The notes below the pieces were generated by a model, which was not told the DNA's origin, did not search any database, and saw nothing but the letters and a program-made list of their open reading frames with translations. 64,000 nucleotides of DNA, from assembly GCF_030695085.1 (NCBI RefSeq), contig NZ_JAUYTS010000232.1:1-64000 (forward strand). The letters are read 5' to 3'. Positions 1-8,247 of the stretch are shown here, one piece after another. The number at the start of each line of letters is the position of its first letter. Positions within the stretch are counted from its first letter, which is position 1. The DNA is from Falsiroseomonas sp. Lineage in GTDB: Bacteria > Pseudomonadota > Alphaproteobacteria > Acetobacterales > Acetobacteraceae. Both the position numbers and the translations under genes were made by a program.

Positions 1-2109
1 CTGGTGGCGGATCGCCGGGCTGATGCGGTGCGGGAGGTGGTGGAACTGGCGGAGGCGGCGCGGATGCTGGGCCTTGCCCGGCTGGCGGCGGCGGTGGAAC
101 GCCTCGGCGCCGCCGCTGGCGGGCCGGGCGCGCTGCCGGCGCTGGGCGGGCTGCGGCGCGGTCTGGTGCTGTTGCAGGAGATGGCCGGGGAGCCGGCCGG
201 CGCCGCGCAGCTCATCGGCCCGACGGGCGGCGAATCCGTGGCGCTCGGCCCGCGCCTCGCCGCACTGGCCTATCAGCTTGAGGCCGCGCTGGCCGGCGGC
301 GATGCGACCGCCGCCATGGCCGGCGCGATGGAAGCGGCGGAGGTCGCCGCGGCCTTCGGGCTGGAGGCGCTGGAACTGCTGCTGCTGGCGCTGGCCGACC
401 TCGCGGACCGCGCCGCGGACCCGGATGCGGCGGCAATCCTGGCCGCGCAGGGGCCCGGGCTGGTGGAGCGGCTGCGCCAGGCGGCGGAAGGCGGGCTGGC
501 GGCGCTGCGCGCGGTGCCGGAGGCGCTGCCCGGTGCGGACCAGGCGGACCCCCGCATCCCGCCCGGCTTCGCCGCCCTGCTGGGCGCGGAGGGCCGCCGC
601 CGCGTGGTCGCGGCGGTGGAGGGCGGGCGGCTGCTGGTGCGGTTGCGGCTGGCCATCGGCCTGCCGGCGGAGCTGGAGGCCGGCATCGCCGCCGCCCTGG
701 CCACGGAGGCGGAGGTGCTGACCAGCCGCACCGTGCTGGATGGCCAGCCGCCGCATCTCGACATGCTGCTGGCCGGCCCGGCGGAGTTCGAGGCGCTGTC
801 CCGCGCGCTGACCGCCGCCGACCCCGCCGGCGCGGCCGTGCTGGAACTCGCCCCGGCCGAGACCGGCCCGGCGCCGGAGGCCCAGCCCGCCCGCGGCGCG
901 CCGGTGACCATGCGGGTGCGGCAGGAGACGATCGACCAGATCATCACGCTGGAGACCGAGGTGCGCGCCGCCGCGCTGGCGCTGGCGGAGGCGCTGGATG
1001 ATGGCGGCCTGGCGCAGGCGCTGGCCACGCTCGGCGCGCTCGAACGCCGGCTGCCCGGCGGCGTGGCGCGGGATCTGGGCTCTGCCGTGGGCCAGCTGCG
1101 GCAGTTGCAGGAAACGCTGGAGCGCAGCGAAAGCCGCCTCGCGCTCGGCATGCGGCGCCTGGATGACGCGGTGATGGAATTGCGCGTGGTGCCTGTGGGC
1201 ACGCTGTTCGGCCGCCTGCCGCGCGTGGTCCGCGCCGTAGCCCAGGCCTCGGGGCGGGAGGTCGAGCTGGTGATGGAGGGCGAGGACGTCACCATCGACC
1301 GCAGCCTGGTGGAATTGCTGGCCGACCCGCTGCTGCATCTGACGCGCAACGCCGTGGACCACGGCATCGAGCCGCCCGAGGCGCGGGAGGAAGCGGGTAA
1401 GCCGCGCCGCGGCCAGCTCCGCGTCTCCGCCGCGCGGCGCACCGGCCAGGTCTGGGTCCGGGTGGCGGAGGATGGGCGGGGAATCGACCGCGCGAAGGTG
1501 CTGGCCCGCGCGGTGGCGCGCGGCATGGTCAGCACCGAACAGGCGGCGCAGATGGGGGAGGAGGAGGTCTTCGCCCTGCTGTTCCGCCCCGGCTTGTCCA
1601 CTGCCGAGACGGTGACCGAAACCTCCGGCCGGGGCGTCGGGCTGGATGTGGTGCAGGATGCGATTCGCCGCGCCGGCGGCACGGTGGAGGTGGCCAGCGT
1701 GGCCGGGCAGGGCACCAGCTTCACGCTCCGCCTGCCGCTGACCGCCGCGGTGCAGCCGGTGCTGCTGGTGGAGGCCGCGGGCCACCCCTATGCGCTGCCC
1801 GCCGCGCGGGTGGAGGCGGTGCTGGAAGCCGGCAGCCCCGCAGGCTGCGACGTGCTGTCGCTCGCCGCCCTGCTCGGCGCCGGCGCGGCGCCAGCCTCGG
1901 GCGGGGCCATCGTGATCGTGAAGTCGGGCGGGCGCAGCTTCGGCCTGGCGGTGGACCGGGTGCAGAAGCGGACCGATCTGCTGCTGCGCCCGCTGCATCC
2001 GGCGCTTGCCGTGCTGCCCGGAATCGGCGGTGTCGGCGTGTTGGGCAATGGCGAGCCGGTGTTGGTTCTGGAACCGGATGGGTTCGCGCCGGAGGTGGCG
2101 ACGGGTTGA
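1..2109 (+). CDS. cheA: Chemotaxis histidine kinase CheA (5' end outside window)
   Basis: This is the chemotaxis kinase that phosphorylates CheY/CheB-type partners in response to chemoreceptors. The frame is open to the first base, so the start and probably the phosphorylated Hpt domain lie upstream; no clear Hpt histidine motif is visible here. Counting from base 4, residues 300-390 look like the dimerisation helices. The ATPase domain follows, with an N box reading HLTRNAVDHG near residue 445, a DGRGID box near 490 and GRGVGLDVV near 545. A CheW-like domain fills about residues 580-701. The first 290 residues are alanine-rich and poorly conserved. A receptor gene lies nearby at 4013-5686 on the other strand. 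Confidence in the family is high. Confidence 0.93.
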   Translation: MVADRRADAVREVVELAEAARMLGLARLAAAVERLGAAAGGPGALPALGGLRRGLVLLQEMAGEPAGAAQLIGPTGGESVALGPRLAALAYQLEAALAGGDATAAMAGAMEAAEVAAAFGLEALELLLLALADLADRAADPDAAAILAAQGPGLVERLRQAAEGGLAALRAVPEALPGADQADPRIPPGFAALLGAEGRRRVVAAVEGGRLLVRLRLAIGLPAELEAGIAAALATEAEVLTSRTVLDGQPPHLDMLLAGPAEFEALSRALTAADPAGAAVLELAPAETGPAPEAQPARGAPVTMRVRQETIDQIITLETEVRAAALALAEALDDGGLAQALATLGALERRLPGGVARDLGSAVGQLRQLQETLERSESRLALGMRRLDDAVMELRVVPVGTLFGRLPRVVRAVAQASGREVELVMEGEDVTIDRSLVELLADPLLHLTRNAVDHGIEPPEAREEAGKPRRGQLRVSAARRTGQVWVRVAEDGRGIDRAKVLARAVARGMVSTEQAAQMGEEEVFALLFRPGLSTAETVTETSGRGVGLDVVQDAIRRAGGTVEVASVAGQGTSFTLRLPLTAAVQPVLLVEAAGHPYALPAARVEAVLEAGSPAGCDVLSLAALLGAGAAPASGGAIVIVKSGGRSFGLAVDRVQKRTDLLLRPLHPALAVLPGIGGVGVLGNGEPVLVLEPDGFAPEVATG

Positions 2110-2238
2110 TCCACGGCGCTGCGCGGGGGGCGCTGGACGCTGTCGCGCGCCAAGGCTAAGGCCGCGTCATGCGCCGTCAGGGCGACTCGCCCCGGCCCGA
2201 AGAATGGCCGCCCGACACTTGCTTGGAAGGACCTGCCC

Positions 2239-2808
2239 GTGATTGCCCGACGCCACGCCCTAGGTGCCGGCGGCCTCGCGCTGCTGCTGGCCGCCTGCCA
2301 GACCCCCATCATCCAGCGTACCCTGCCCGAGGACGGCACGATCGACCTGCTGACGCTGCTGCGTGGCAAGCCGGAACACAGCCGCTTCGCCGCCGCCCTC
2401 CAGGTTTCCGGCGCGGTGCCCCGGCTTGGCCTGCGCAGCGGTGCGGTGACGTTGTTCGCGCCGGTGAATGACGGCTTCGCGGGCCTGCCGGCGCCCGTGC
2501 TGGCGCTGCTGGACAACCCGCCCTCGAACCCGACGGAGGCGCAGCGCGCGCTGGTGCAGCCCATCGTCTTCGCCAATGCCGCCTTCGGCCTGCTGCGCTT
2601 CCAGGACATCTCGGTGCGGCGCAACGTGGTGGTGACCTGGGACCGCGCCCGGCTCCAGGTGCAGCCCAGCGGCACCCGCACCGCGACGCTGGTGCGCGAG
2701 GGGGTGACCCAGGTGGCCGGCCGTGCGCCGGTGACCATCACGCGCGGCGATGTGCTGGCCTCCGACGGCGTGCTGCACGTCACCAGCGCCCCGGTCCTGC
2801 CGGGCTGA
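2239..2808 (+). CDS. FAS1 (fasciclin-like) domain lipoprotein
   Basis: The 189-residue product begins with a charged N-terminus, a hydrophobic stretch and a lipobox ending LLAAC with the cysteine at residue 20, so it should be a lipoprotein. Residues 34-185 resemble a FAS1 domain: a central block rich in Val/Thr/Leu containing VTLFAPVNDGF, a classic H1-type FAS1 motif, and a C-terminal block around DGVLHV. FAS1 domains mediate adhesion or unknown periplasmic roles. The start chosen is GTG; no ATG lies at a better position before the lipobox. It stands alone, 129 bases after cheA and convergent with the PP2C gene. Specific role unknown. Confidence 0.75.
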   Translation: MIARRHALGAGGLALLLAACQTPIIQRTLPEDGTIDLLTLLRGKPEHSRFAAALQVSGAVPRLGLRSGAVTLFAPVNDGFAGLPAPVLALLDNPPSNPTEAQRALVQPIVFANAAFGLLRFQDISVRRNVVVTWDRARLQVQPSGTRTATLVREGVTQVAGRAPVTITRGDVLASDGVLHVTSAPVLPG

Positions 2809-2819
2809 ACCTTGATCTT

Positions 2820-2850
2820 GCGCTAGGCGGGCGCTCAGCCCGCGTAGCGC
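2820..2850. terminator. Long hairpin between two convergent genes
   Basis: Arms GCGCTA + GCGGGC and GCCCGC + TAGCGC pair around a 5-base loop, with one G/G mismatch in the middle, giving about 12 base pairs. It spans the stop codon of the PP2C gene and follows the lipoprotein gene, so it could stop transcription from both sides. There is no T-run on either side, so a rho-independent call is tentative. Confidence 0.4.
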
Positions 2851-4016
2851 AAGGCGAGCGCCGTGATGTCATCCGCCTGCGGTGCGCCATCGGCGAAGGT
2901 GGTGACGGCGCGCAGCACGGTATCAACCACCCTTGAAGGGTCCGTGCCGGAATCGGCCAGCGCCGCCACCAGGCGGTCCCGGCCGAAGAAGCCGCCCTTG
3001 TCATCCTCCGCCTCCGACACGCCGTCGGAGTAGCAGAACATCGCCTCGCCACGCGTGAGCTGGAACGGGTCCGAGCTGTAGGGGATGCCCTCCATCACGC
3101 CGAGCGCCGGCTGCCGGCGCAGCTTCTCCATCAGCCGCGGCGCCACGCCCGGCGCGATCAGCAGCGGAATGTCGTGCCCCGCGACGGCGATGCGCCCGGC
3201 GCCGGTGATGCCGTCGATCACGCCGAGCACGACGGTGACGAAGGTCTGGCTTTCATTGTCGGCCGAGAGGTCGTCATTGGTCATGGTGAGGATGTCGCCC
3301 GGGTCCGGCGCGGCATCGCCCGGCGCCAGGCGCTTCGCGGCGGCGCGCATCAGGCCGAGGGTGCGCGCCATGGTCAGCCCGGCCGGGGCGCCCTTGCCGG
3401 AGACATCGGCCACCGCGAACAGCATGTGCCGGCCATCGAGGGCCAGGCAGTCATACAGATCGCCGCCCACCTGGCGCGCGGGAACCATGGCGGCGTGCAC
3501 GGAAAGCTCGCCCGTGGCCGCGGCGGCAAAATCCCGCGGCACCAGCGAGAGTTGGGCGGCGCGGGCCGATTCCAGCTCCGCCTCCAGCGCCGCCAGCCTG
3601 GCATCGGCCAGGTCGCGCAGGCGCTTCTTTTCCAGCACCGCGCCGAGCCTTGCCTTGAGCAGCGGCGGGTCGAAGGATTTCGGCAGGTAATCCTCGGCGC
3701 CGAGCTCGATGCAGCGGACGATGTTGTCCATGTCCGTCAGCGCGGAGATGACGATGACGGGCGGCGCCGCACCGCGTGCGACGCGCAGTTGTTCGAGCAC
3801 CCCGATGCCATCCAGGTTCGGCATTTCCAGATCGAGCAGCATGATGTCGAAGCGCCCGCGCTCCAGCGCCGCCAGCCCCTGCACCCCGTCCTCGGCCATC
3901 GTCACATTGGGATAGCCCAGTTCCGCCAGCCGGCGCTTCAGCACCAGCCGGTTGAAGCTGCTGTCATCGACGACGAGGATCGCGACATCCGCGCCGCCCG
4001 GATTGGTCTCGCTCAC
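2835..4016 (-). CDS. Response regulator with PP2C (RsbU/SpoIIE-type) phosphatase output
   Basis: A two-domain signalling protein of 393 residues. Residues 11-125 are a receiver domain with DD at 17-18, the phospho-acceptor Asp62 in the LLDLEMPNLDG context and Lys113. A short coiled coil (about 125-155) leads to a PP2C/SpoIIE phosphatase domain (about 160-393) with GGDLYD at 184-189 and a C-terminal QADDITALAL motif, the metal-binding landmarks of the family. Such proteins dephosphorylate STAS-domain anti-sigma antagonists in partner-switching systems. The start is GTG, overlapping the stop of the chemoreceptor gene upstream (GTGA), so the two are translated together. A possible STAS target is encoded at 43747-44079. 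Confidence 0.9.
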   Translation of the reverse strand: MSETNPGGADVAILVVDDSSFNRLVLKRRLAELGYPNVTMAEDGVQGLAALERGRFDIMLLDLEMPNLDGIGVLEQLRVARGAAPPVIVISALTDMDNIVRCIELGAEDYLPKSFDPPLLKARLGAVLEKKRLRDLADARLAALEAELESARAAQLSLVPRDFAAAATGELSVHAAMVPARQVGGDLYDCLALDGRHMLFAVADVSGKGAPAGLTMARTLGLMRAAAKRLAPGDAAPDPGDILTMTNDDLSADNESQTFVTVVLGVIDGITGAGRIAVAGHDIPLLIAPGVAPRLMEKLRRQPALGVMEGIPYSSDPFQLTRGEAMFCYSDGVSEAEDDKGGFFGRDRLVAALADSGTDPSRVVDTVLRAVTTFADGAPQADDITALALRYAG

Positions 4017-5686
4017 GCTTTCTTCCCTCGATCGGAGGCCCCACGGTCTGAAGCCCCACGGTCTGATGCCATGGCCTCCACCACGCTGCGGGTCTCGGCG
4101 GCCAGCTTGGACAGGTCGATCATGGTCACGGTGATCTCCTCCGCCGCCGTCGCATTGGACTGGCCGATGCGGGACAGGGTGCTGACGCGGTCGGTGATGG
4201 AGGTGACGGTGGCCTGCTGTTCCTCCATCGCCACCGCGATGGCACCCGCCAGCCGGGCAGATTCGGTGACGAGGGTTTCCAGCTCATCCATCGCCTCGCC
4301 CACCGCGGCGGCGGTGCCGCTGCCCTCGCGGGTGCGGCGGCCGGCGACGAGCACGACATCGGCGATTTCCTGGGCCAGCGTCTCGCTGCTGGCGGCGAGT
4401 GCGCGCACTTCCTCCGCCACCACCGCGAGGCCGCGGCCGTGCTCGCCGGCGCGAGCGGCCTCGATGGCGGCGTTGATCGCCAGGATGTTCGTCTGCGTCG
4501 CGATCTTGGCGATGGTGCCGGCGATGCGGGTGACGCGCTCGGTGTCCTCGGCCACCGCGTCGACCAATTCGATCAGGCTGCGCAGCTTCACCAGGTTGCT
4601 GGCCAGCAGGGTCTTCGATTCATCGGCGCGGTCGCTGCTGTCCTGCGTCGTGCGGTTCACCTCCCGCACCGCATCCTGGGTCTGGCCGAGCGCTTCCTCC
4701 ACTTGGCGCAGCTCCGCCAGCTGGGTCATCGCGCCATCCGAGACCTGGCCGATGGCGTCCGAGGCCTGGGTGGTGGCGACCGCGGTGCGGCGGGCATTCT
4801 CCAGCGCGGTTTCGGTCAGGTTGCGGGCGGCGACCAGATTGTCCCGGAACACCAGCAGGGCGCGTGCCATCTCGCCCACCTGATCCGTGCGATCCGCCCC
4901 CGGCACGGCGGTTTCCACCGCGCCGCGGGAGAGCGCGACCATGGCGCTGGCCAGGCGCGACAGCGGCCGGGCAAGCAGCCGCACCAGCACCACCCAGACC
5001 AGGGCGCAGCCCACCAGGCCCGCGGCGGCGGCGGCGATGACGATGGTGCGCGCCTGCTGTTCCAGCTGCCGTGCAGCTTCCAGCGATTCTTCCGAACTGC
5101 GCTTCACCTCGACCCGCGCGGCGGTGGCGACGCGGTTGAAGGCGGAGGCGAAATCCAGCCATTCCTCATGCAGCGGGCCGAACATCGGGCGCTGCCGGGC
5201 GGCGAAGGCGGCGCGCACCTGTTCGGTGAAGTCGGGCAGACGGCGGGCCATGTCCACGCCGCCACCGAGCACGATGGGGTCGATCTGCGGGCCGAGGATC
5301 GCCACCATCCGGTCGAAGGTCTCGTTGATCAACTGGCCGTTGCGAACCATGCGCTGGGCGCTGGGGCCGGGTTGCAGCACGCCAGCGATGACACTGGCGA
5401 AGGCGGAGGAGAAATCCGCCACATGCAGCGCCAGGTCATCGACCGCCGTATCGGCATCCCGGTCGCGCAGGCCAAGCTGTTCGATGATGACCACCTGGCG
5501 TCCCACCACCACCAGTGCGGCGCCGGACAGCAGGCCCACCACCATCACCATCAGCAGGGTGATCAGCCCGGCCCGTACGCCGATGCGGCCGAGCCAAGCC
5601 CCGAGGCGAGAGGCTCCGGGCGTCGCGGTGCCGGCGCGCAGGCCGGCCGGATGCGGTGCCGCCGACGGGGGGGAGGTGTCCGGCAT
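4013..5686 (-). CDS. Methyl-accepting chemotaxis protein
   Basis: The 557-residue receptor has two transmembrane helices (about 38-60 and 212-236) enclosing a helical periplasmic sensor, then a HAMP segment (about 237-290) and a signalling domain. The kinase-contacting hairpin tip carries the highly conserved block NILAINAAIEAARAGEHGRG. It should signal to CheA/CheW. The C-terminus ends in three copies of ASDRG and then KKA, and has no CheR-docking pentapeptide. It is the first gene of a two-gene leftward operon whose second gene is a receiver-PP2C phosphatase, which suggests that this receptor also feeds a phosphatase output. Confidence 0.93.
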   Translation of the reverse strand: MPDTSPPSAAPHPAGLRAGTATPGASRLGAWLGRIGVRAGLITLLMVMVVGLLSGAALVVVGRQVVIIEQLGLRDRDADTAVDDLALHVADFSSAFASVIAGVLQPGPSAQRMVRNGQLINETFDRMVAILGPQIDPIVLGGGVDMARRLPDFTEQVRAAFAARQRPMFGPLHEEWLDFASAFNRVATAARVEVKRSSEESLEAARQLEQQARTIVIAAAAAGLVGCALVWVVLVRLLARPLSRLASAMVALSRGAVETAVPGADRTDQVGEMARALLVFRDNLVAARNLTETALENARRTAVATTQASDAIGQVSDGAMTQLAELRQVEEALGQTQDAVREVNRTTQDSSDRADESKTLLASNLVKLRSLIELVDAVAEDTERVTRIAGTIAKIATQTNILAINAAIEAARAGEHGRGLAVVAEEVRALAASSETLAQEIADVVLVAGRRTREGSGTAAAVGEAMDELETLVTESARLAGAIAVAMEEQQATVTSITDRVSTLSRIGQSNATAAEEITVTMIDLSKLAAETRSVVEAMASDRGASDRGASDRGKKA

Positions 5687-5888
5687 GGCTCAGCCCTGGT
5701 CCTGGATGGGTGCGAAGCGGCGCATGCGGATCTGGTGGCCTTCTTTACCTTGGCGTGAGGCTACGGTGCCGGAGGCTACAGGCCGCGCCACCCGGCAACA
5801 AGCGCGGGCGGCCCTTCGGGTGGTTTGACTGGCGCCGCCGGGCGCCGGATGCTGCCCGCGCGCAAAGACGCAGGAGGAAAACGCGACC

Positions 5889-6596
5889 ATGGCCGAGCAT
5901 CCGTTCACCCTGGAAGACCTTGAGACGCTGCGGCAGTGGGACACGCCGACCATCTGCAACGCGCTGGAATTCGTGGTGCCGGCCCGCCGCGGCCATGGCT
6001 TCACGGTGCGCCCGATGGTGGCGGCCGACCGCAAGCTGCCGCCGATCTGCGGCCTGGCCCGCACCGGCACCATCCGCGCCGCCGCGCCATCGGGCCGGCC
6101 GAAGGAGGTGGATCGCAAGATCCGGCTCGGCTGGTACGAATATGTCGAGCGCGCATCGCTGCCGACCATCGTGGTGCTGCAGGATCTGGACGACACGCCC
6201 GGCGTCGGCGCCTTCTGGGGCGAGGTGCATTCGGCGGTGCACAAGGCGCTCGGTGCCCAGGGCGGCGTCACCAATGGCTCGATCCGCGACCTCGACATGC
6301 TGGCGCCGAACTTCCAGCTGATTGCCGGGGTGGTGAACCCGTCTCACGCTTTCGTGCACATGGTGGCCTACGGGCAGGAGGTCACGGTGCATGGCATGCA
6401 TGTGCAGCATGAGGATGTGATCCACGCCGACCACCATGGCGCCGTGGTCATCCCGCATGACGCCGTCCGCAAGATCCCGGCCGCGATCGAGCTGGGCGCA
6501 CGGAAGGAGAAGGTGATCCTGGACCTGTGCAAGGACCCCGATTTCAGCGCCGCCAAGCTGGCCGAGGCGCTGTCCCAGGCGGACGAGATCCACTGA
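5889..6596 (+). CDS. RraA/HMG-aldolase family protein
   Basis: A 235-residue RraA-like protein, the family that includes 4-hydroxy-4-methyl-2-oxoglutarate aldolases and oxaloacetate decarboxylases; many members were once labelled dimethylmenaquinone methyltransferases. The family block is clear: GEVHSAVHKALGAQGGVTNG followed by SIRDLD, which supplies the metal and substrate contacts. The start has a strong ribosome-binding site (GGAGG six to nine bases upstream). It lies divergent from the chemoreceptor gene across a 202-base gap and is followed within 14 bases by a thioesterase gene, so the two are probably co-transcribed. The exact substrate cannot be told. Confidence 0.85.
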   Translation: MAEHPFTLEDLETLRQWDTPTICNALEFVVPARRGHGFTVRPMVAADRKLPPICGLARTGTIRAAAPSGRPKEVDRKIRLGWYEYVERASLPTIVVLQDLDDTPGVGAFWGEVHSAVHKALGAQGGVTNGSIRDLDMLAPNFQLIAGVVNPSHAFVHMVAYGQEVTVHGMHVQHEDVIHADHHGAVVIPHDAVRKIPAAIELGARKEKVILDLCKDPDFSAAKLAEALSQADEIH

Positions 6597-6610
6597 GCGG
6601 GGGTGTTGGC

Positions 6611-7069
6611 GTGACGGCGCCGCGGGTCGGGCTGGGCCAGGTCCGGCCCGAATGGGTGGACCATTACGGCCACATGAATCTGGCCTATTACCTGGTGGTC
6701 TTCGACCTGGCGACGGATGCCGTCTGGCCTGAGTGGGGCCTGGGCGCGCCGTTGCGGGCGCGCGGCCTCGGCACCTTCGCGGTGGAATCCTGGCAGGGCT
6801 ATCGCCGCGAAGTGGTGCTGGACGCGCCGTTGGCCGCCGACAGCGCGCTGCTGGCCTTCGACAGCAAGCGCCTGCTGCTGCGCCACCGGCTGTATCACGC
6901 CGTGGAAGGCTGGCTCTCGGCGGAGAATGAGGTGCTGTATCTTTGCGTCGACCTCGCCACACGGAAGGTCGCCGCCTGGCCGGAGGATGTGCTGGCCCGC
7001 TTCGCGGCGCTGCGGGCCGCTGAATCGCCGCAACGCCTGGCGCTGAAACGCGGCGAAACGGGAAGATAA
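6611..7069 (+). CDS. Hotdog-fold (4HBT-like) acyl-CoA thioesterase
   Basis: The 152-residue product shows the acyl-ACP/4-hydroxybenzoyl-CoA thioesterase signature near the N-terminus, VDHYGHMNLAYY, in which Asp/His/Asn line the active site, followed by a beta-rich hotdog core. A GTG start at this position puts the motif at residues 18-29, as in homologues; longer in-frame starts would run into the preceding RraA-like gene. It probably hydrolyses an acyl-CoA linked to the neighbouring aldolase-family enzyme, but this is inference from position only. Confidence 0.75.
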   Translation: MTAPRVGLGQVRPEWVDHYGHMNLAYYLVVFDLATDAVWPEWGLGAPLRARGLGTFAVESWQGYRREVVLDAPLAADSALLAFDSKRLLLRHRLYHAVEGWLSAENEVLYLCVDLATRKVAAWPEDVLARFAALRAAESPQRLALKRGETGR

Positions 7070-7128
7070 CGCAAGGGGATGTTCAACCTTGGCGCGCGAG
7101 GATAGGGACGGCGCCAAGGAGGACCCCG

Positions 7129-8247
7129 ATGCCTGACCAGATCACCGAGACCACCCGCACATCGTGGTTCAGCCGGCTCGGCAGTGCGATCGGTGGCATT
7201 TTCGTCGGCCTGCTGTTCGTGCTGGCGGCGGTGGTGCTGATCTTCTGGAATGAGGGCCGGGCGGTGCAGACCGCGAAATCCCTCGCCGAGGGCGCGGGCC
7301 AGGTCCAGACCGTGGCGGCGGAGCGGCCCGATCCGGCGATGGAGGGAAAGCTGGTGCATGTCAGCGCCCCGGTGCGCGCTGGCGGGGTGCCGGTGGATGC
7401 GGAACTCAGCGTCACCGCGCCGCCTGGCACGCTGCGCCTGCTGCGCCGGGTCGAGATGTATCAGTGGCGGGAGGAGCGGCAGACCGAGACGCGCACGCAG
7501 CTGGGCGGCGCGACCGAGACCGTCACCACCTATCGCTACACCCGCGGCTGGGCGGAGGGCCGCAACGATTCCAGCCGCTTCCGCCAGCCGGAAGGCCATG
7601 AGAACCCCGAGCCGCGCCACGCCGACCGGGCCTGGACGGCGCCCGAAATTCGCCTCGGCGGCTTCCGGCTGACCGAGGACCAGGCGGGCCAGGTGTCGGC
7701 ACGGGAGGAACTGGCGCCACCCTCCGGTTCCACCATGTTCATCGGCGCCGATGCCAATGCGCCGCGCGTGGGCGATCTGCGCATCACCTGGCGCATCGCG
7801 CGGCCGGAGGCGCTGTCCGTGGTCGCGGCGCAGCGGGGCGATGGATTTGCCGCTTTCCGGACCCGGGCCGGCGACGCGCTGTTCCTGCTGGTGCCGGGCC
7901 AGGTGCCGGCTTCGGAGATGTTCGCCCAGGCCGAGGCGGCGAATGCGACGATGACCTGGCTGCTGCGCGGCGGCCTGGTGCTGCTGATGCTGGTGGGCTT
8001 CGGGCTGGTGCTGAAGCCGCTGAAGGTGCTGGCCGATGTGCTGCCGCCGGTGGGGGCCGTGGTCGGCTTCGGCACCGGGCTGGTGGCGCTGCTGCTGACG
8101 CTGGTGCTGGCGCCCTCCGTAATCGCGCTGGCCTGGCTGTTCTACCGGCCGCTGGTGGCGCTGGCGGTGCTGGCGGCAGGGGTCGGCGCGGCGCTGGCGA
8201 TCGGGCGGCTGCGGCGGCGGGGCATGGCGGCGGCCGTTCAGCGGTAG
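7129..8247 (+). CDS. TMEM43-like membrane protein
   Basis: A 372-residue membrane protein of the TMEM43 family, found in animals (LUMA, inner nuclear membrane) and in many proteobacteria, where its role is unknown. There is one helix near residues 22-43 ending in FWNEGRAV, a typical family landmark. A large soluble region of about 220 residues follows, then three hydrophobic helices (about 283-360). The ribosome-binding site AAGGAGG lies just upstream of the ATG. It converges with the ABC exporter gene and overlaps its 3' end by 10 bases. Confidence 0.8.
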   Translation: MPDQITETTRTSWFSRLGSAIGGIFVGLLFVLAAVVLIFWNEGRAVQTAKSLAEGAGQVQTVAAERPDPAMEGKLVHVSAPVRAGGVPVDAELSVTAPPGTLRLLRRVEMYQWREERQTETRTQLGGATETVTTYRYTRGWAEGRNDSSRFRQPEGHENPEPRHADRAWTAPEIRLGGFRLTEDQAGQVSAREELAPPSGSTMFIGADANAPRVGDLRITWRIARPEALSVVAAQRGDGFAAFRTRAGDALFLLVPGQVPASEMFAQAEAANATMTWLLRGGLVLLMLVGFGLVLKPLKVLADVLPPVGAVVGFGTGLVALLLTLVLAPSVIALAWLFYRPLVALAVLAAGVGAALAIGRLRRRGMAAAVQR

